A DNA stretch of 32,170 nt from the NCBI GenBank assembly GCA_900548625.1, contig URLO01000021.1:1-32170 (forward strand). The letters are read 5' to 3'. Positions 7,206-15,619 of the stretch are shown one piece after another; positions within the stretch are counted from its first letter, which is position 1; each line of letters begins with the position of its first letter. A program made the translations under genes and the position numbers. Under the pieces are notes generated by a model. It had not been told where the DNA came from. It saw only the letters and a program-made list of their open reading frames with translations, and did no database searches. The DNA is from an uncultured Eubacteriales bacterium. GTDB taxonomy: Bacteria; Bacillota; Clostridia; Oscillospirales; Oscillospiraceae.

Positions 7206-9872
7206 ATGAGCGAACTCAAACGGACGGTATTGTATCAGGCACATCTGGACGCAAAGGCCACGATGGTCGATTTCGGCGGCTGGGAAATGCCGATTCAGTA
7301 TCCGGAGGGAATCATTACAGAGCATCTGTACTGCCGCAAGCACTGCGCGATCTTCGACGTGTCCCACATGGGCCGCATCGATGTGACCGGTAAGGATCAG
7401 GTCGCGTTTTTGCAGCATGTCCTGTCGAGCAACGTGCTCGCGCTGGACGTGGGTCAGGCGCAGTACTGCATCATCCCGAACGAAGCGGGCGCTGCGATCG
7501 ACGACGCATATCTCTACCGCTTTGAAGACGGGAAGTATTTCCTCGTCGTCAACGCCGGCAACATCGACAAGGACCTTGCCCATCTGAACGAAGTCGCCAA
7601 GGCTTATGACGTGCAGCTCACGAACGTTTCCGACCGCTGCGCAGCCATCGCCGTGCAGGGCCCGGAGTCCAAGGATATCCTGACGAAGATGGCAGGCGGC
7701 AAGACGCTGCTGATGGAGAACGTGAAAAACGCTCTGGCATGCCTCGAGATGGAAGGCCGCCCCGTCCGCATCGCAAAGACCGGCTACACCGGCGAGCCGA
7801 TCGGCTACGAGCTTTACTGCAACTCCGAGGACGCGCGGTATTTCTGGGATCGCCTGATCGAGCTTGGCGCAAAGCCTGCCGGCCTCGGCGCACGCGACAC
7901 CACGCGTATGGAAGCCTCTCTGCCGCTTTACGGCCATGAGATGGGCGAGTGCGAGCTTGGCGGCGAGATTCCCATCTACGCCGTGTCGCTGGCGAGATTT
8001 GCCGTTTCCTTTGCACCGGAAAAGGGCGAGTTCATCGGCAAGGAAGCGCTTGCAAAGCAGTTTGCCGCGTACAAGAAGATCATGAACCGCGACTATTCCT
8101 CGATCGCTGATCTGCCGTACCGCATCCAGCCGATCTACCTCGAGGGCCGCGGCGTTCTGCGTAAGGGCTTCGAGATCTACAGCCAGGACGCATGGTCCGA
8201 GGGCAATCCCATCGGCTATGTGACCTCCGGCACGATGGTCCCGTATTACAAGTGCACCGGCGAGGGCCTTGAGACCGTCTTCACCGACGAGACTGCAAAG
8301 CGCTCGATCGGCCTTGCCTACATGGACAGCCGCGTCTGCCAGGATTTCAACATCGAGGTCGATGTCCGCGGCAAGCGCCTGCCGGCAAAGGTCGTTGCAT
8401 ATCACATCCGTCAGGATGCCGCGCCGTATGTCCGCCCGATCCTGCCCGACGGCAAGCCCAAGAAGGAGCCGCGCCCGGCAGAGTCCTATCTGAATAAGGC
8501 CAGAGATCTGCTCATCCACGCGCAGGAGAACCATGCGTGGCGCCAGAATCAGTGCATCAACCTCATCCCGTCGGAAAACACCCAGTCGCGCGCCGTGCGT
8601 CTGCTGGCTGCCTCCGACCCCTCGAACCGCTACGCCGAGCACAAAAAGCAGAAGGCGTTCTATGACTCGGAGATCTTCTACTATCAGGGCACGAAGTTCA
8701 TCGCCGAGACCGAGGCACTGCTCGTTGAGGAAATGAAGAAGTTCCTCGGCTGCCGTCAGGTCGAGACGCGCGTGACCTCCGGCCAGATGTCCAACACCGC
8801 GGTCTTCTCGGCAATGATGGACTTCAAAAACCGTGTGGACCGCAAGTGCCAGCCGCAGCGGCTCGGCTGGGTCATGAACAACCACATCGTTCGCGGCGGC
8901 CACCTCTCGGCACAGCCGATGGGCGCGCTGCACGACTACATCGCGGTCGATCCCGTGACTGAAAAGCAGATGGTCGTGAACTTCCCGGTCTGCGAGGACA
9001 ACCCCTATAAGATCGACGTGGAAAAGGCAAAGGTACTGCTCGCGCAGTACAAGCCCGAAATGATCATCTTCGGCAAGTCGATGGTGCTCCACAAGGAGCC
9101 GGTCGCGGAGATCCGCAAGTTCGTTGACGAGCAGGGCATCCGCACCACCATCATGTATGATATGGCGCACGTGCTCGGCCTGATCGGCGACTATTTCCAG
9201 AAGCCGTTCGAGGAAGGCGCGGAGATCGTCACCGGTTCGACGCACAAGACCTTCTTCGGCGCTCAGCGCGGCGTCATCGGCGTCAACTGGAAGGAAGAAG
9301 ACCTGAAGTGGGGTCTGTGGGAAGCCATCGAGACGCGCACCTTCCCCGGCAGCGTCTCCAACCACCACCTCGGCACACTGGTCGGCCAGCTCATGGCGGC
9401 GTATGAAATGAACGCGTTCAAGGACGAGTATCAGAAGGCCGTCGTGGAAAACGCGAAGTCCTTCGCGAGAAGCCTTGCCGCCGAGGGTCTGGACGTTGCG
9501 GGCGATCCTGCGATCGGCTACACCGAAACGCATCAGGTCATCGTCAAGGTCGGCTACGCACAGGGCCCCGAGGTCGCCGAGCGTCTGGAGAGAAACAACA
9601 TCGTCTGCAACTATCAGGCAACGCCTGAGGAAGAAGGCTTCACCGCCTCCGGCGCACTGCGCATGGGCGTCAATGAAATGACCCGCTTCGGCTTCGGCAA
9701 GGAAGAGTTCGCAAAGCTCGCTCACCTCATTGCCGAGTGCGTGAAGAACGGCACGGATGTCCGCGACGAAGTTGCAAGGTTCCGCGACGAATACACCGAG
9801 ATGCGCTACTGCTTCACGGACAAGGAATTCGAAGATCTCCTGAACGTCTTTGCAAAGACCACCGGCATCTGA
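7206..9872 (+). CDS. gcvT-glyA: GcvT-GlyA fusion: aminomethyltransferase / serine hydroxymethyltransferase
   Basis: One continuous 888-residue protein carries two enzymes. Residues 1-410 are the glycine cleavage T protein, which moves the aminomethyl carbon from H protein to THF giving 5,10-methylene-THF. Evidence includes VDFGGWEMPIQY, the folate-site acidic pair D99/D100, GLGARDTTRMEASLPLYGHE (227-246) and EGRGVLRKGFE. Residues about 425-888 are a divergent serine hydroxymethyltransferase: PSEN (455-458), GGHLS with H566, DMAH with D652 and H655, PLP lysine K681 in STHKTFFG, and SGALRMG with R819. The usual YPGKRYYGG motif is replaced by HKKQKAFYDSEIFYYQG. A short Pro/Lys-rich linker joins the two parts. 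The start is ATG five bases after GGAGG; an in-frame ATG at 7185 overlaps the terminator tract. It is the first gene after the glycine riboswitch. The frame is uninterrupted, so this is a real fusion rather than adjacent genes. Confidence 0.93.
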   Translation: MSELKRTVLYQAHLDAKATMVDFGGWEMPIQYPEGIITEHLYCRKHCAIFDVSHMGRIDVTGKDQVAFLQHVLSSNVLALDVGQAQYCIIPNEAGAAIDDAYLYRFEDGKYFLVVNAGNIDKDLAHLNEVAKAYDVQLTNVSDRCAAIAVQGPESKDILTKMAGGKTLLMENVKNALACLEMEGRPVRIAKTGYTGEPIGYELYCNSEDARYFWDRLIELGAKPAGLGARDTTRMEASLPLYGHEMGECELGGEIPIYAVSLARFAVSFAPEKGEFIGKEALAKQFAAYKKIMNRDYSSIADLPYRIQPIYLEGRGVLRKGFEIYSQDAWSEGNPIGYVTSGTMVPYYKCTGEGLETVFTDETAKRSIGLAYMDSRVCQDFNIEVDVRGKRLPAKVVAYHIRQDAAPYVRPILPDGKPKKEPRPAESYLNKARDLLIHAQENHAWRQNQCINLIPSENTQSRAVRLLAASDPSNRYAEHKKQKAFYDSEIFYYQGTKFIAETEALLVEEMKKFLGCRQVETRVTSGQMSNTAVFSAMMDFKNRVDRKCQPQRLGWVMNNHIVRGGHLSAQPMGALHDYIAVDPVTEKQMVVNFPVCEDNPYKIDVEKAKVLLAQYKPEMIIFGKSMVLHKEPVAEIRKFVDEQGIRTTIMYDMAHVLGLIGDYFQKPFEEGAEIVTGSTHKTFFGAQRGVIGVNWKEEDLKWGLWEAIETRTFPGSVSNHHLGTLVGQLMAAYEMNAFKDEYQKAVVENAKSFARSLAAEGLDVAGDPAIGYTETHQVIVKVGYAQGPEVAERLERNNIVCNYQATPEEEGFTASGALRMGVNEMTRFGFGKEEFAKLAHLIAECVKNGTDVRDEVARFRDEYTEMRYCFTDKEFEDLLNVFAKTTGI

Positions 9873-9964
9873 GCATGCAGCGCGGCAGGACGCCGCGTCA
9901 CATAAAAATCAAAATCAATTCAATCACGACAGAAACAGTCAAACATTTTTAGGAGGATTATGTT

Positions 9965-10345
9965 ATGAACTTTCCCACTGAACTGAAGTATTCCCGCGAT
10001 CATGAATGGGTCAAAATGCTTTCTGACGGCACCGCGCTGGTCGGCATCTCCGACTTTGCACAGGATCAGCTCGGCGATCTCGTGTTCATCAACCTGCCCG
10101 CAGAGGGCGACAATGTCACCGCCGGCGAGGCCGCGTGCGACGTAGAGTCCGTCAAGGCCGTTTCCGACATCGTAAGCCCGCTTTCCGGCGTGGTGTGCGA
10201 GGTCAACGAGGCGCTGGCTGACGCTCCCGAGACCCTCAACGAGGATCCGTACGGCGCATGGATCTACAAGGTCGAGCAGATCACCGCAGAGGCGGAGCTT
10301 CTGGACGCCGACGAGTACGCGGCCTTCTGCGCGTCGGAGGGCTGA
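9965..10345 (+). CDS. gcvH: Glycine cleavage system H protein
   Basis: This is the lipoyl-carrying shuttle that accepts the aminomethyl group from glycine decarboxylase and passes it to the T and L proteins. The 126-residue protein is of normal length. It begins with the usual LKYSRDHEWVK, followed by GISDFAQDQLGDLVFINLP. The lipoylation lysine is K64 in VESVKAVSDI, with the canonical PLSGVVCEVNEAL after it. The start is ATG after TAGGAGG. A 92-base gap separates it from the fusion gene, and the next gene begins one base after its stop. The lipoate ligase two genes downstream is the likely modifying enzyme. Confidence 0.97.
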   Translation: MNFPTELKYSRDHEWVKMLSDGTALVGISDFAQDQLGDLVFINLPAEGDNVTAGEAACDVESVKAVSDIVSPLSGVVCEVNEALADAPETLNEDPYGAWIYKVEQITAEAELLDADEYAAFCASEG

Positions 10346-10346
10346 G

Positions 10347-11666
10347 ATGGGTTCTTACGTTCCTACCACTTCGGCGGAGCGGGAGCAGATGTTGCAGAAG
10401 ATCGGCGTCCATAGCATGGACGACCTCTACGCGGATGTGCCGCAGCAGATGCTGCTGCGGCGGCCGCTCGATCTTCCGCAGGGGCTGAGTGAGCTTGAGG
10501 TGCGCGAAAAGGTCACGGATCTTGCCGAAAAGAACCATGTGTTCAAGACCGTTCTGCGCGGCGCAGGCAGCTACCGCCACTTCATTCCCGCCGCCGTTCG
10601 CTCCGTCACATCCCGTGAGGAGCTTGTCACCTGCTACACGCCGTATCAGGCGGAGATCAGCCAGGGCGTTCTGCAGGGCACCTTTGAATTCCAGACCATG
10701 ATCTGCGAGCTGACCGGCATGGACGTGGCGAACGCCTCGCACTATGACGGCGCGACGGCTGCTGCCGAGACGATCCCCATGTGCAAGGATCGCAAGCGCA
10801 CGAAGGCGTTTGTCTCCGCCAGCGCCAATCCGCAGACCATCGAGGTCATGAAGACCTACTGCTTCGCCTCCGGAACGGAGCTGTCCGTGATCCCGGAGAA
10901 GGACGGACGGGTCGATCTGGACGCGCTGCGCGCTGCGCTCGGCGCAGACGCCGCCTGCTTCTACCTTCAGCAGCCGAACTTCTTCGGCCTGATCGAGGAC
11001 GCCGGGACGGTGGGCGAGATCGTCCACGCGGCAGGTGCGAAGTTCGTGATGGGCGTCAACCCCATCGCCTGCGCGCTGCTGCCCACGCCGCGTGAGGAGG
11101 GTGCGGACATCGCAGTCGGCGACGGCCAGCCGCTCGGCCTTGACACGGCGTTCGGCGGCCCGTACCTCGGCTTTATGGCGACGACCTCCGCGCTCACGCG
11201 CAAGCTCCCGGGCCGTATCGTCGGCCAGACGACGGACGTGGACGGCAAGACCGGCTACGTGCTCACGCTCGCAGCGCGCGAGCAGCACATCCGCCGCGAA
11301 AAGGCGTCGTCCAACATCTGCTCCAACCAGGCGCTGTGCGCCTTCACCGCCGGTGTGTACATGGCGGCGATGGGCGAGAGCGGCATGAAGCAGTGCGCAC
11401 GTCTGTGCGTTTCCAAGGCACATTATTTCGCCTCCGAGCTGGAAAAGGCCGGATGCCCGAGACTGCACGGCGGCGAGTTCTTCCACGAGTTTGCGACCAA
11501 GGCCACGCCGGAGCAGTGCGAGCGCATCCTGAGCGCACTGGCCGAGCGCAACATTCTCGGCGGCGCAGCCGTTGAGGGCGGCATCCTATGGTGCGTAACA
11601 GAGCTGGTATCGAAGCAGAAGCTGGACGAGGCGGCTGCGGCTGTGAAGGAGGTGCTCGGGGCATGA
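10347..11666 (+). CDS. gcvPA: Glycine dehydrogenase (decarboxylating) subunit 1
   Basis: This is the alpha half of the split P protein, which decarboxylates glycine and loads the residue on lipoyl-GcvH. The 439-residue length fits GcvPA. Family features include YVPTTSAEREQMLQKIGV at the N-terminus, GAGSYRHFIPAAVRS (about 71-85), the ELTGMDVANASHYDGATA segment (about 119-136), and AREQHIRREKASSNICSNQAL (about 311-331). The PLP lysine is in the other subunit. The start is ATG one base after the gcvH stop, with GGAGG overlapping the end of gcvH. The stop overlaps the gcvPB start (ATGA), indicating translational coupling of the two subunits. Confidence 0.96.
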   Translation: MGSYVPTTSAEREQMLQKIGVHSMDDLYADVPQQMLLRRPLDLPQGLSELEVREKVTDLAEKNHVFKTVLRGAGSYRHFIPAAVRSVTSREELVTCYTPYQAEISQGVLQGTFEFQTMICELTGMDVANASHYDGATAAAETIPMCKDRKRTKAFVSASANPQTIEVMKTYCFASGTELSVIPEKDGRVDLDALRAALGADAACFYLQQPNFFGLIEDAGTVGEIVHAAGAKFVMGVNPIACALLPTPREEGADIAVGDGQPLGLDTAFGGPYLGFMATTSALTRKLPGRIVGQTTDVDGKTGYVLTLAAREQHIRREKASSNICSNQALCAFTAGVYMAAMGESGMKQCARLCVSKAHYFASELEKAGCPRLHGGEFFHEFATKATPEQCERILSALAERNILGGAAVEGGILWCVTELVSKQKLDEAAAAVKEVLGA

Positions 11667-13090
11667 AGCTGATTTTTGAACAGGGCGCTGCCGGACATCA
11701 CATGAGTCTGCTGCCGCAGTGCGACGTGCCGGAGTACACGCTCGCAAACGAGCGCACGGCGCAGCTGCGCCTGCCGCAGGTCAGCGAGAACGAGCTGACG
11801 CGGCACTATACGGCGCTTTGCAAGTGCATTCACGGTGTGAACGACGGATTCTATCCGCTCGGCTCCTGCACCATGAAGTATAACCCCAAGATCGACGAGG
11901 AAATGGCGGCGCTGCCGGGCTTTACGCAGCTGCACCCGCTGCAGCCGGTCGAAACGGCGCAGGGCGCGCTGGAGGCGCTGCATATGCTGGGCAGCGAGCT
12001 CGGCGAAGTGTTCGGCATGGATGCGGTCACGTTCCAGCCGGCTGCGGGCGCACACGGTGAGCTGACCGGCGTGCTGCTCATCAAGGCATATCACACCGAA
12101 CGCGGCGATACTGCCAGAACGAAGATCATCGTTCCGGACTCTGCCCATGGCACGAACCCTGCCACGGCTGCCATGTGCGGCTATCAGGTCGTGAACATCC
12201 CCTCCGGCTCTGACGGCTGTGTCGATCTGGACGCGCTGCGCGCGGCAGTCGGCCCCGACACCGCGGGCCTGATGCTCACGAACCCGAATACCGTCGGCAT
12301 CTTTGACAAGAACATTCTTCAGATCACGCAGATCGTCCACGAGGCGGGCGGCCTGTGCTATTACGACGGTGCGAACCTCAACGCAGTCATGGGTGTTGTC
12401 CGCCCCGGCGACATGGGCTTTGACTGCATCCACTCGAACCTCCACAAGACCTTCGCCACGCCGCACGGCGGCGGCGGCCCGGGCGCCGGTGCGGTCGGCT
12501 GCAAGGATTTCCTGCGCCGCTACATGCCGGGTCCGCTGGTCGTGGAAAAGGACGGGAAATTCGGCTTTGAGTATCCTGAAAAGTCCATCGGCCGCGTGAA
12601 GATGTTCTACGGCAACTTCGATGTGTGCATCAAGGCGCTGACCTATGTTCTGAGCCTTGGCCGCGAGGGCATTCCGGAGGCTGCAAAGAACGCCGTCCTG
12701 AACGCCAACTACATGATGGCATGTCTGAAGGACAAATTCGACATGGCATACGACCAGACCTGCATGCACGAGTTCGTCATGACGCTGGAAAAGCTCCACA
12801 AGGAGACGGGCGTTTCGGCGCTGGACGTTGCAAAGGGAATGCTGGACTTTGACCTGCATCCGCCCACAATGTACTTCCCGCTGATCGTCCACGAGGCGCT
12901 CATGGTCGAGCCCTGCGAGACCGAGAGCAAGCAGCTCATGGATGAGGTCTGCGACATTTACGGAAAGCTGCGCGACATGGCATACAGCGACCCTGATAGC
13001 CTGCATACCGCGCCGCACAACACCCCCGTCCGGCGTCTCGACGAGGTTGCCGCGGCGAGAAACATGATTCTTAGGTACGACTATACATGA
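11663..13090 (+). CDS. gcvPB: Glycine dehydrogenase (decarboxylating) subunit 2
   Basis: This is the PLP-binding half of the split glycine decarboxylase, 475 residues. Marks include FYPLGSCTMKYNPK (about 63-76), FQPAAGAHGELTG (124-136), SAHGTNPATAAMCGY (160-174), and the PLP lysine K262 in SNLHKTFATPHGGGGPG. It forms a heterotetramer with GcvPA in characterised homologues. The start is the ATG of an ATGA overlap with gcvPA; an upstream in-frame extension of 25 residues lies wholly inside gcvPA and is not family-like. The stop overlaps the start of the lipoate ligase (ATGA again). Confidence 0.96.
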   Translation: MKLIFEQGAAGHHMSLLPQCDVPEYTLANERTAQLRLPQVSENELTRHYTALCKCIHGVNDGFYPLGSCTMKYNPKIDEEMAALPGFTQLHPLQPVETAQGALEALHMLGSELGEVFGMDAVTFQPAAGAHGELTGVLLIKAYHTERGDTARTKIIVPDSAHGTNPATAAMCGYQVVNIPSGSDGCVDLDALRAAVGPDTAGLMLTNPNTVGIFDKNILQITQIVHEAGGLCYYDGANLNAVMGVVRPGDMGFDCIHSNLHKTFATPHGGGGPGAGAVGCKDFLRRYMPGPLVVEKDGKFGFEYPEKSIGRVKMFYGNFDVCIKALTYVLSLGREGIPEAAKNAVLNANYMMACLKDKFDMAYDQTCMHEFVMTLEKLHKETGVSALDVAKGMLDFDLHPPTMYFPLIVHEALMVEPCETESKQLMDEVCDIYGKLRDMAYSDPDSLHTAPHNTPVRRLDEVAAARNMILRYDYT

Positions 13091-14073
13091 TCAAAAAACT
13101 GCAATATTTCATCGGCGCGGGAACCGACCCGCACAGAAACCTTGCCATCGAGGAATACCTGACCGATACGGTGCCTGAGGATACCTGTATCCTCTACCTC
13201 TGGCAGAACCGACACACCGTCGTCATCGGACGCAACCAGAATGCGTGGGCTGAGTGCCGCACGACAGAGCTGGAGCGCGACAGCGGCACGCTTGCGCGCC
13301 GCCTGTCGGGCGGAGGCGCGGTCTATCATGACATGGGAAACCTCAACTTCACGTTCTCCCTGCGCGAGGCCGATTACGACCTGCGGCGGCAGCAGAGCGT
13401 CATCGTCGAGGCCTGCCGTCTGCTCGGCATCCCGGCGGAGATCTCCGGCCGGAACGATATTCTGACGAACGGCTGCAAATTCTCCGGAAACTCATTTTAT
13501 AACCATGCGGGCTGCGCATTCCACAACGGAACGCTGCTGGTGAGCGTGGATATGGCGAATCTCGGAAAGTACCTCACGCCCTCCAAGGCAAAGCTGGAGA
13601 GCAAGGGCGTGGCCTCCGTGCGTTCGCGCGTCATCAATCTGACCGAGCTTCGCCCGTCGCTGACGATCGCGGAGATGGCGCAGGCGATGGTGCAGGCGTT
13701 CGAGCACGTCTACGGCCTGACGGCGCAGGAGCTGCGCGAGTCGGACTTCGACGAGGCGGAGATCGCACGGCGCTACGAGCGCTTCCACAGCTATGACTGG
13801 ATCTACGGCAAGACGTTCCCGCTGTCGTTTGCGTGCAGCGAGCGCTTTGCGTGGGGCGAGGTCACGCTGCGGCTGGCGGTCGAAAAGGGCGTGTGTACCG
13901 AGACGGCTGTTTACAGCGACTCGATGGACGCGGAATTTGCCTCTGCGCTGGAAAAGGCGCTGGTGGGAAGCCGCTTCACGGTGGACGCGCTGTGTGCGCG
14001 CATCCGCGCGGTGCCGGAGTGCGCGGCTTACGCGGCGGACCTCTGCGCGCTGATGGAAAAGCAGGAACTGTAA
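13087..14073 (+). CDS. lplA: Lipoate-protein ligase A
   Basis: It activates free lipoate with ATP and attaches it to a lysine of GcvH. The 328-residue protein has the LplA/LipB fold. Evidence includes the N-terminal GTDPHRNLAIEEYL, WQNRHTVVIGRNQNAW (39-54), RRLSGGGAVYHDMGNLNFTF (71-90) and the substrate-binding lysine K131 in GCKFSGNSFYNH. The C-terminal accessory domain is present. Translational coupling to gcvPB by ATGA overlap, and its place between gcvPB and lpdA, point to GcvH as the main target. Presence of a scavenging ligase and absence of lipA/lipB here suggest reliance on external lipoate, though those genes could be elsewhere. Confidence 0.93.
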   Translation: MIKKLQYFIGAGTDPHRNLAIEEYLTDTVPEDTCILYLWQNRHTVVIGRNQNAWAECRTTELERDSGTLARRLSGGGAVYHDMGNLNFTFSLREADYDLRRQQSVIVEACRLLGIPAEISGRNDILTNGCKFSGNSFYNHAGCAFHNGTLLVSVDMANLGKYLTPSKAKLESKGVASVRSRVINLTELRPSLTIAEMAQAMVQAFEHVYGLTAQELRESDFDEAEIARRYERFHSYDWIYGKTFPLSFACSERFAWGEVTLRLAVEKGVCTETAVYSDSMDAEFASALEKALVGSRFTVDALCARIRAVPECAAYAADLCALMEKQEL

Positions 14074-14091
14074 CAGCAAAGGAGGCTCGAT

Positions 14092-15465
14092 ATGGAACAA
14101 TTTGACGTACTGGTAATGGGCGGCGGCCCCGGCGGCTATCTTGCAGCCGAGCGCGCGGCGCAGGCGGGACTTTCCGTTGCGCTGATTGAAAAAAGAGCCC
14201 TTGGCGGCACTTGTCTCAACGAGGGCTGTGTTCCGACGAAGAGCCTTCTGTACTGCGCCAAGCAGTACGGTGCGGCCGCGGTGCACGGAAAAGCCTACGG
14301 CGTGCATACGGAAAATGTTGTGTTTTCCCATGAAGAAGCCGTTGCGCGGAAGAATCTGGTCGTAAAGCGCCTTGTGCGCGGCGTCGGCTCGACGATGAAG
14401 CTGCATCACGTGGCGGTCTACACCGCCGAGGGGCAGCTGCTCGGCAAAAATGCCGCGGGCCTGTTTGAGGTGCGCGCGGGGGATGCGCAGCTTTCTGCGA
14501 AGCAGCTCATTCTCGCGACCGGCTCCACAGCCGCCGTGCCCCCGATCGAGGGCGTGCAGGCGGGTCTGGCATCCGGCTTTGTGATGACGAACCGCGAGAT
14601 CCTCGACCTGACCCAGCCCCCGAAGACGCTCTGCTGCATCGGCGGCGGCGTGATCGGGCTGGAAATGGCGTGCTATTTTGCCGCCATCGGCGTGAAGGTC
14701 GTCGTGGTGGAAATGCTGCCGAAGATCGCGGGCAACACGGACGCGGAGATCTGTGACCTGCTGATGAAGACGTACAAAAAGCAGGGTATGGAGTTCCATC
14801 TGAGCGCCGGTGTGCGTGAAATTCGTGAAAATGCCGTTATCTATGCGGACGCAGACGGCGTGCACGAGGTCGCGTGCGACCGTGTGCTGCTGGCGACCGG
14901 ACGGCGCGCGATGACGCAGGGCTTCGGCCTTGAGACGCTCGGTGTCCGCACGGAGCGCGGCGCGATCGTCACGGACGAGCACATGCAGACGAATGTCCCC
15001 GGCGTCTACGCCGTGGGCGACTGCAACGGGCGGCTGATGCTCGCGCACGCCGCCTACCGGCAGGCTGAGGTCGCGGTGCATCACATCTGCGGCGTCAGCG
15101 ACAGTGTCAGCGAGAGCATTGTGCCCTCCGTCATTTACACAACGCCGGAGGTCGCCTGCGTAGGACTGAACGAGGACGATGCACGCGCGACGGGACACAA
15201 TATCCGTGTCGCGCGGGTGCCGATGCTCTACTCCGGACGCTTTGTTGCGGAGAACGACCGCGGCGACGGCTTCTGCAAGCTCGTCTATGACGCGGACGAG
15301 GACCGCCTTGCGGGCGTGCAGCTCATCGGCCCCTACGCCTCGGAGATGATCTACGGCGCGGCCATGATGCTTCAGCTCCGCCTGCCGCTGGAGCAGCTCA
15401 AAAAGATCGTTTTCCCGCATCCCACGGTCGCGGAGGTCATCCGCGAGGGGCTGTTCATGCTCTGA
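14092..15465 (+). CDS. lpdA: Dihydrolipoyl dehydrogenase (glycine cleavage L protein)
   Basis: This FAD enzyme reoxidises dihydrolipoyl-GcvH with NAD+. It has 457 residues. The N-terminal FAD fold has GGGPGGYLAAERAAQAG, the redox-active disulfide is C41/C46 in GGTCLNEGCVPTKS, a second dinucleotide fold begins at CIGGGVIGLEMA, and AVGDCNG marks the second FAD motif. The C-terminal FPHPTVAE gives the catalytic His443/Glu448 pair. There is no N-terminal lipoyl domain. The start is ATG after AAAGGAGG, 18 bases after lplA. As the last gene of the glycine operon it is followed by a strong terminator, and it is most likely dedicated to glycine cleavage rather than to a 2-oxoacid dehydrogenase. Confidence 0.95.
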   Translation: MEQFDVLVMGGGPGGYLAAERAAQAGLSVALIEKRALGGTCLNEGCVPTKSLLYCAKQYGAAAVHGKAYGVHTENVVFSHEEAVARKNLVVKRLVRGVGSTMKLHHVAVYTAEGQLLGKNAAGLFEVRAGDAQLSAKQLILATGSTAAVPPIEGVQAGLASGFVMTNREILDLTQPPKTLCCIGGGVIGLEMACYFAAIGVKVVVVEMLPKIAGNTDAEICDLLMKTYKKQGMEFHLSAGVREIRENAVIYADADGVHEVACDRVLLATGRRAMTQGFGLETLGVRTERGAIVTDEHMQTNVPGVYAVGDCNGRLMLAHAAYRQAEVAVHHICGVSDSVSESIVPSVIYTTPEVACVGLNEDDARATGHNIRVARVPMLYSGRFVAENDRGDGFCKLVYDADEDRLAGVQLIGPYASEMIYGAAMMLQLRLPLEQLKKIVFPHPTVAEVIREGLFML

Positions 15466-15493
15466 GCCGGGAAACACAAAACCAATTTACATT

Positions 15494-15531
15494 CGCCCCG
15501 GAGTGTGCAGACCGCCGCTCCGGGGCGTTTT
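15494..15531 (+). terminator. Terminator of the glycine cleavage operon
   Basis: CGCCCCGGAG (15494-15503) pairs perfectly with CTCCGGGGCG (15518-15527), followed by TTTTG. The loop is 14 bases. Confidence 0.8.
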
Positions 15532-15558
15532 GCGCGGTGGTGAAAACCTACGATCACC

Positions 15559-15587
15559 TTGACATTTTATCGCCCGAATTTTACAAT
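15559..15587 (+). promoter_or_regulatory. Promoter of the kinase/FHA-ABC operon
   Basis: TTGACA (15559-15564), a 17-base spacer, then TACAAT (15582-15587), 33 bases before the kinase start codon. Eleven of twelve hexamer bases match consensus. Confidence 0.85.
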
Positions 15588-15619
15588 TAAACCAGATAAG
15601 CGGAAAAGGAGAGAAAGCT

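Noticed and set aside
7161..9725. Open minus-strand frame of about 2.5 kb opposite the gcvT-glyA fusion
   Set aside because: It mirrors the strong GC bias at third codon positions of the real gene; its translation is rich in His/Arg/Leu/Asp with no recognisable domain and no ribosome-binding site.
13492..15477. Long minus-strand open frame opposite lplA and lpdA
   Set aside because: It spans two well-identified genes and the gap between them, and its translation resembles no family; it is a compositional shadow.
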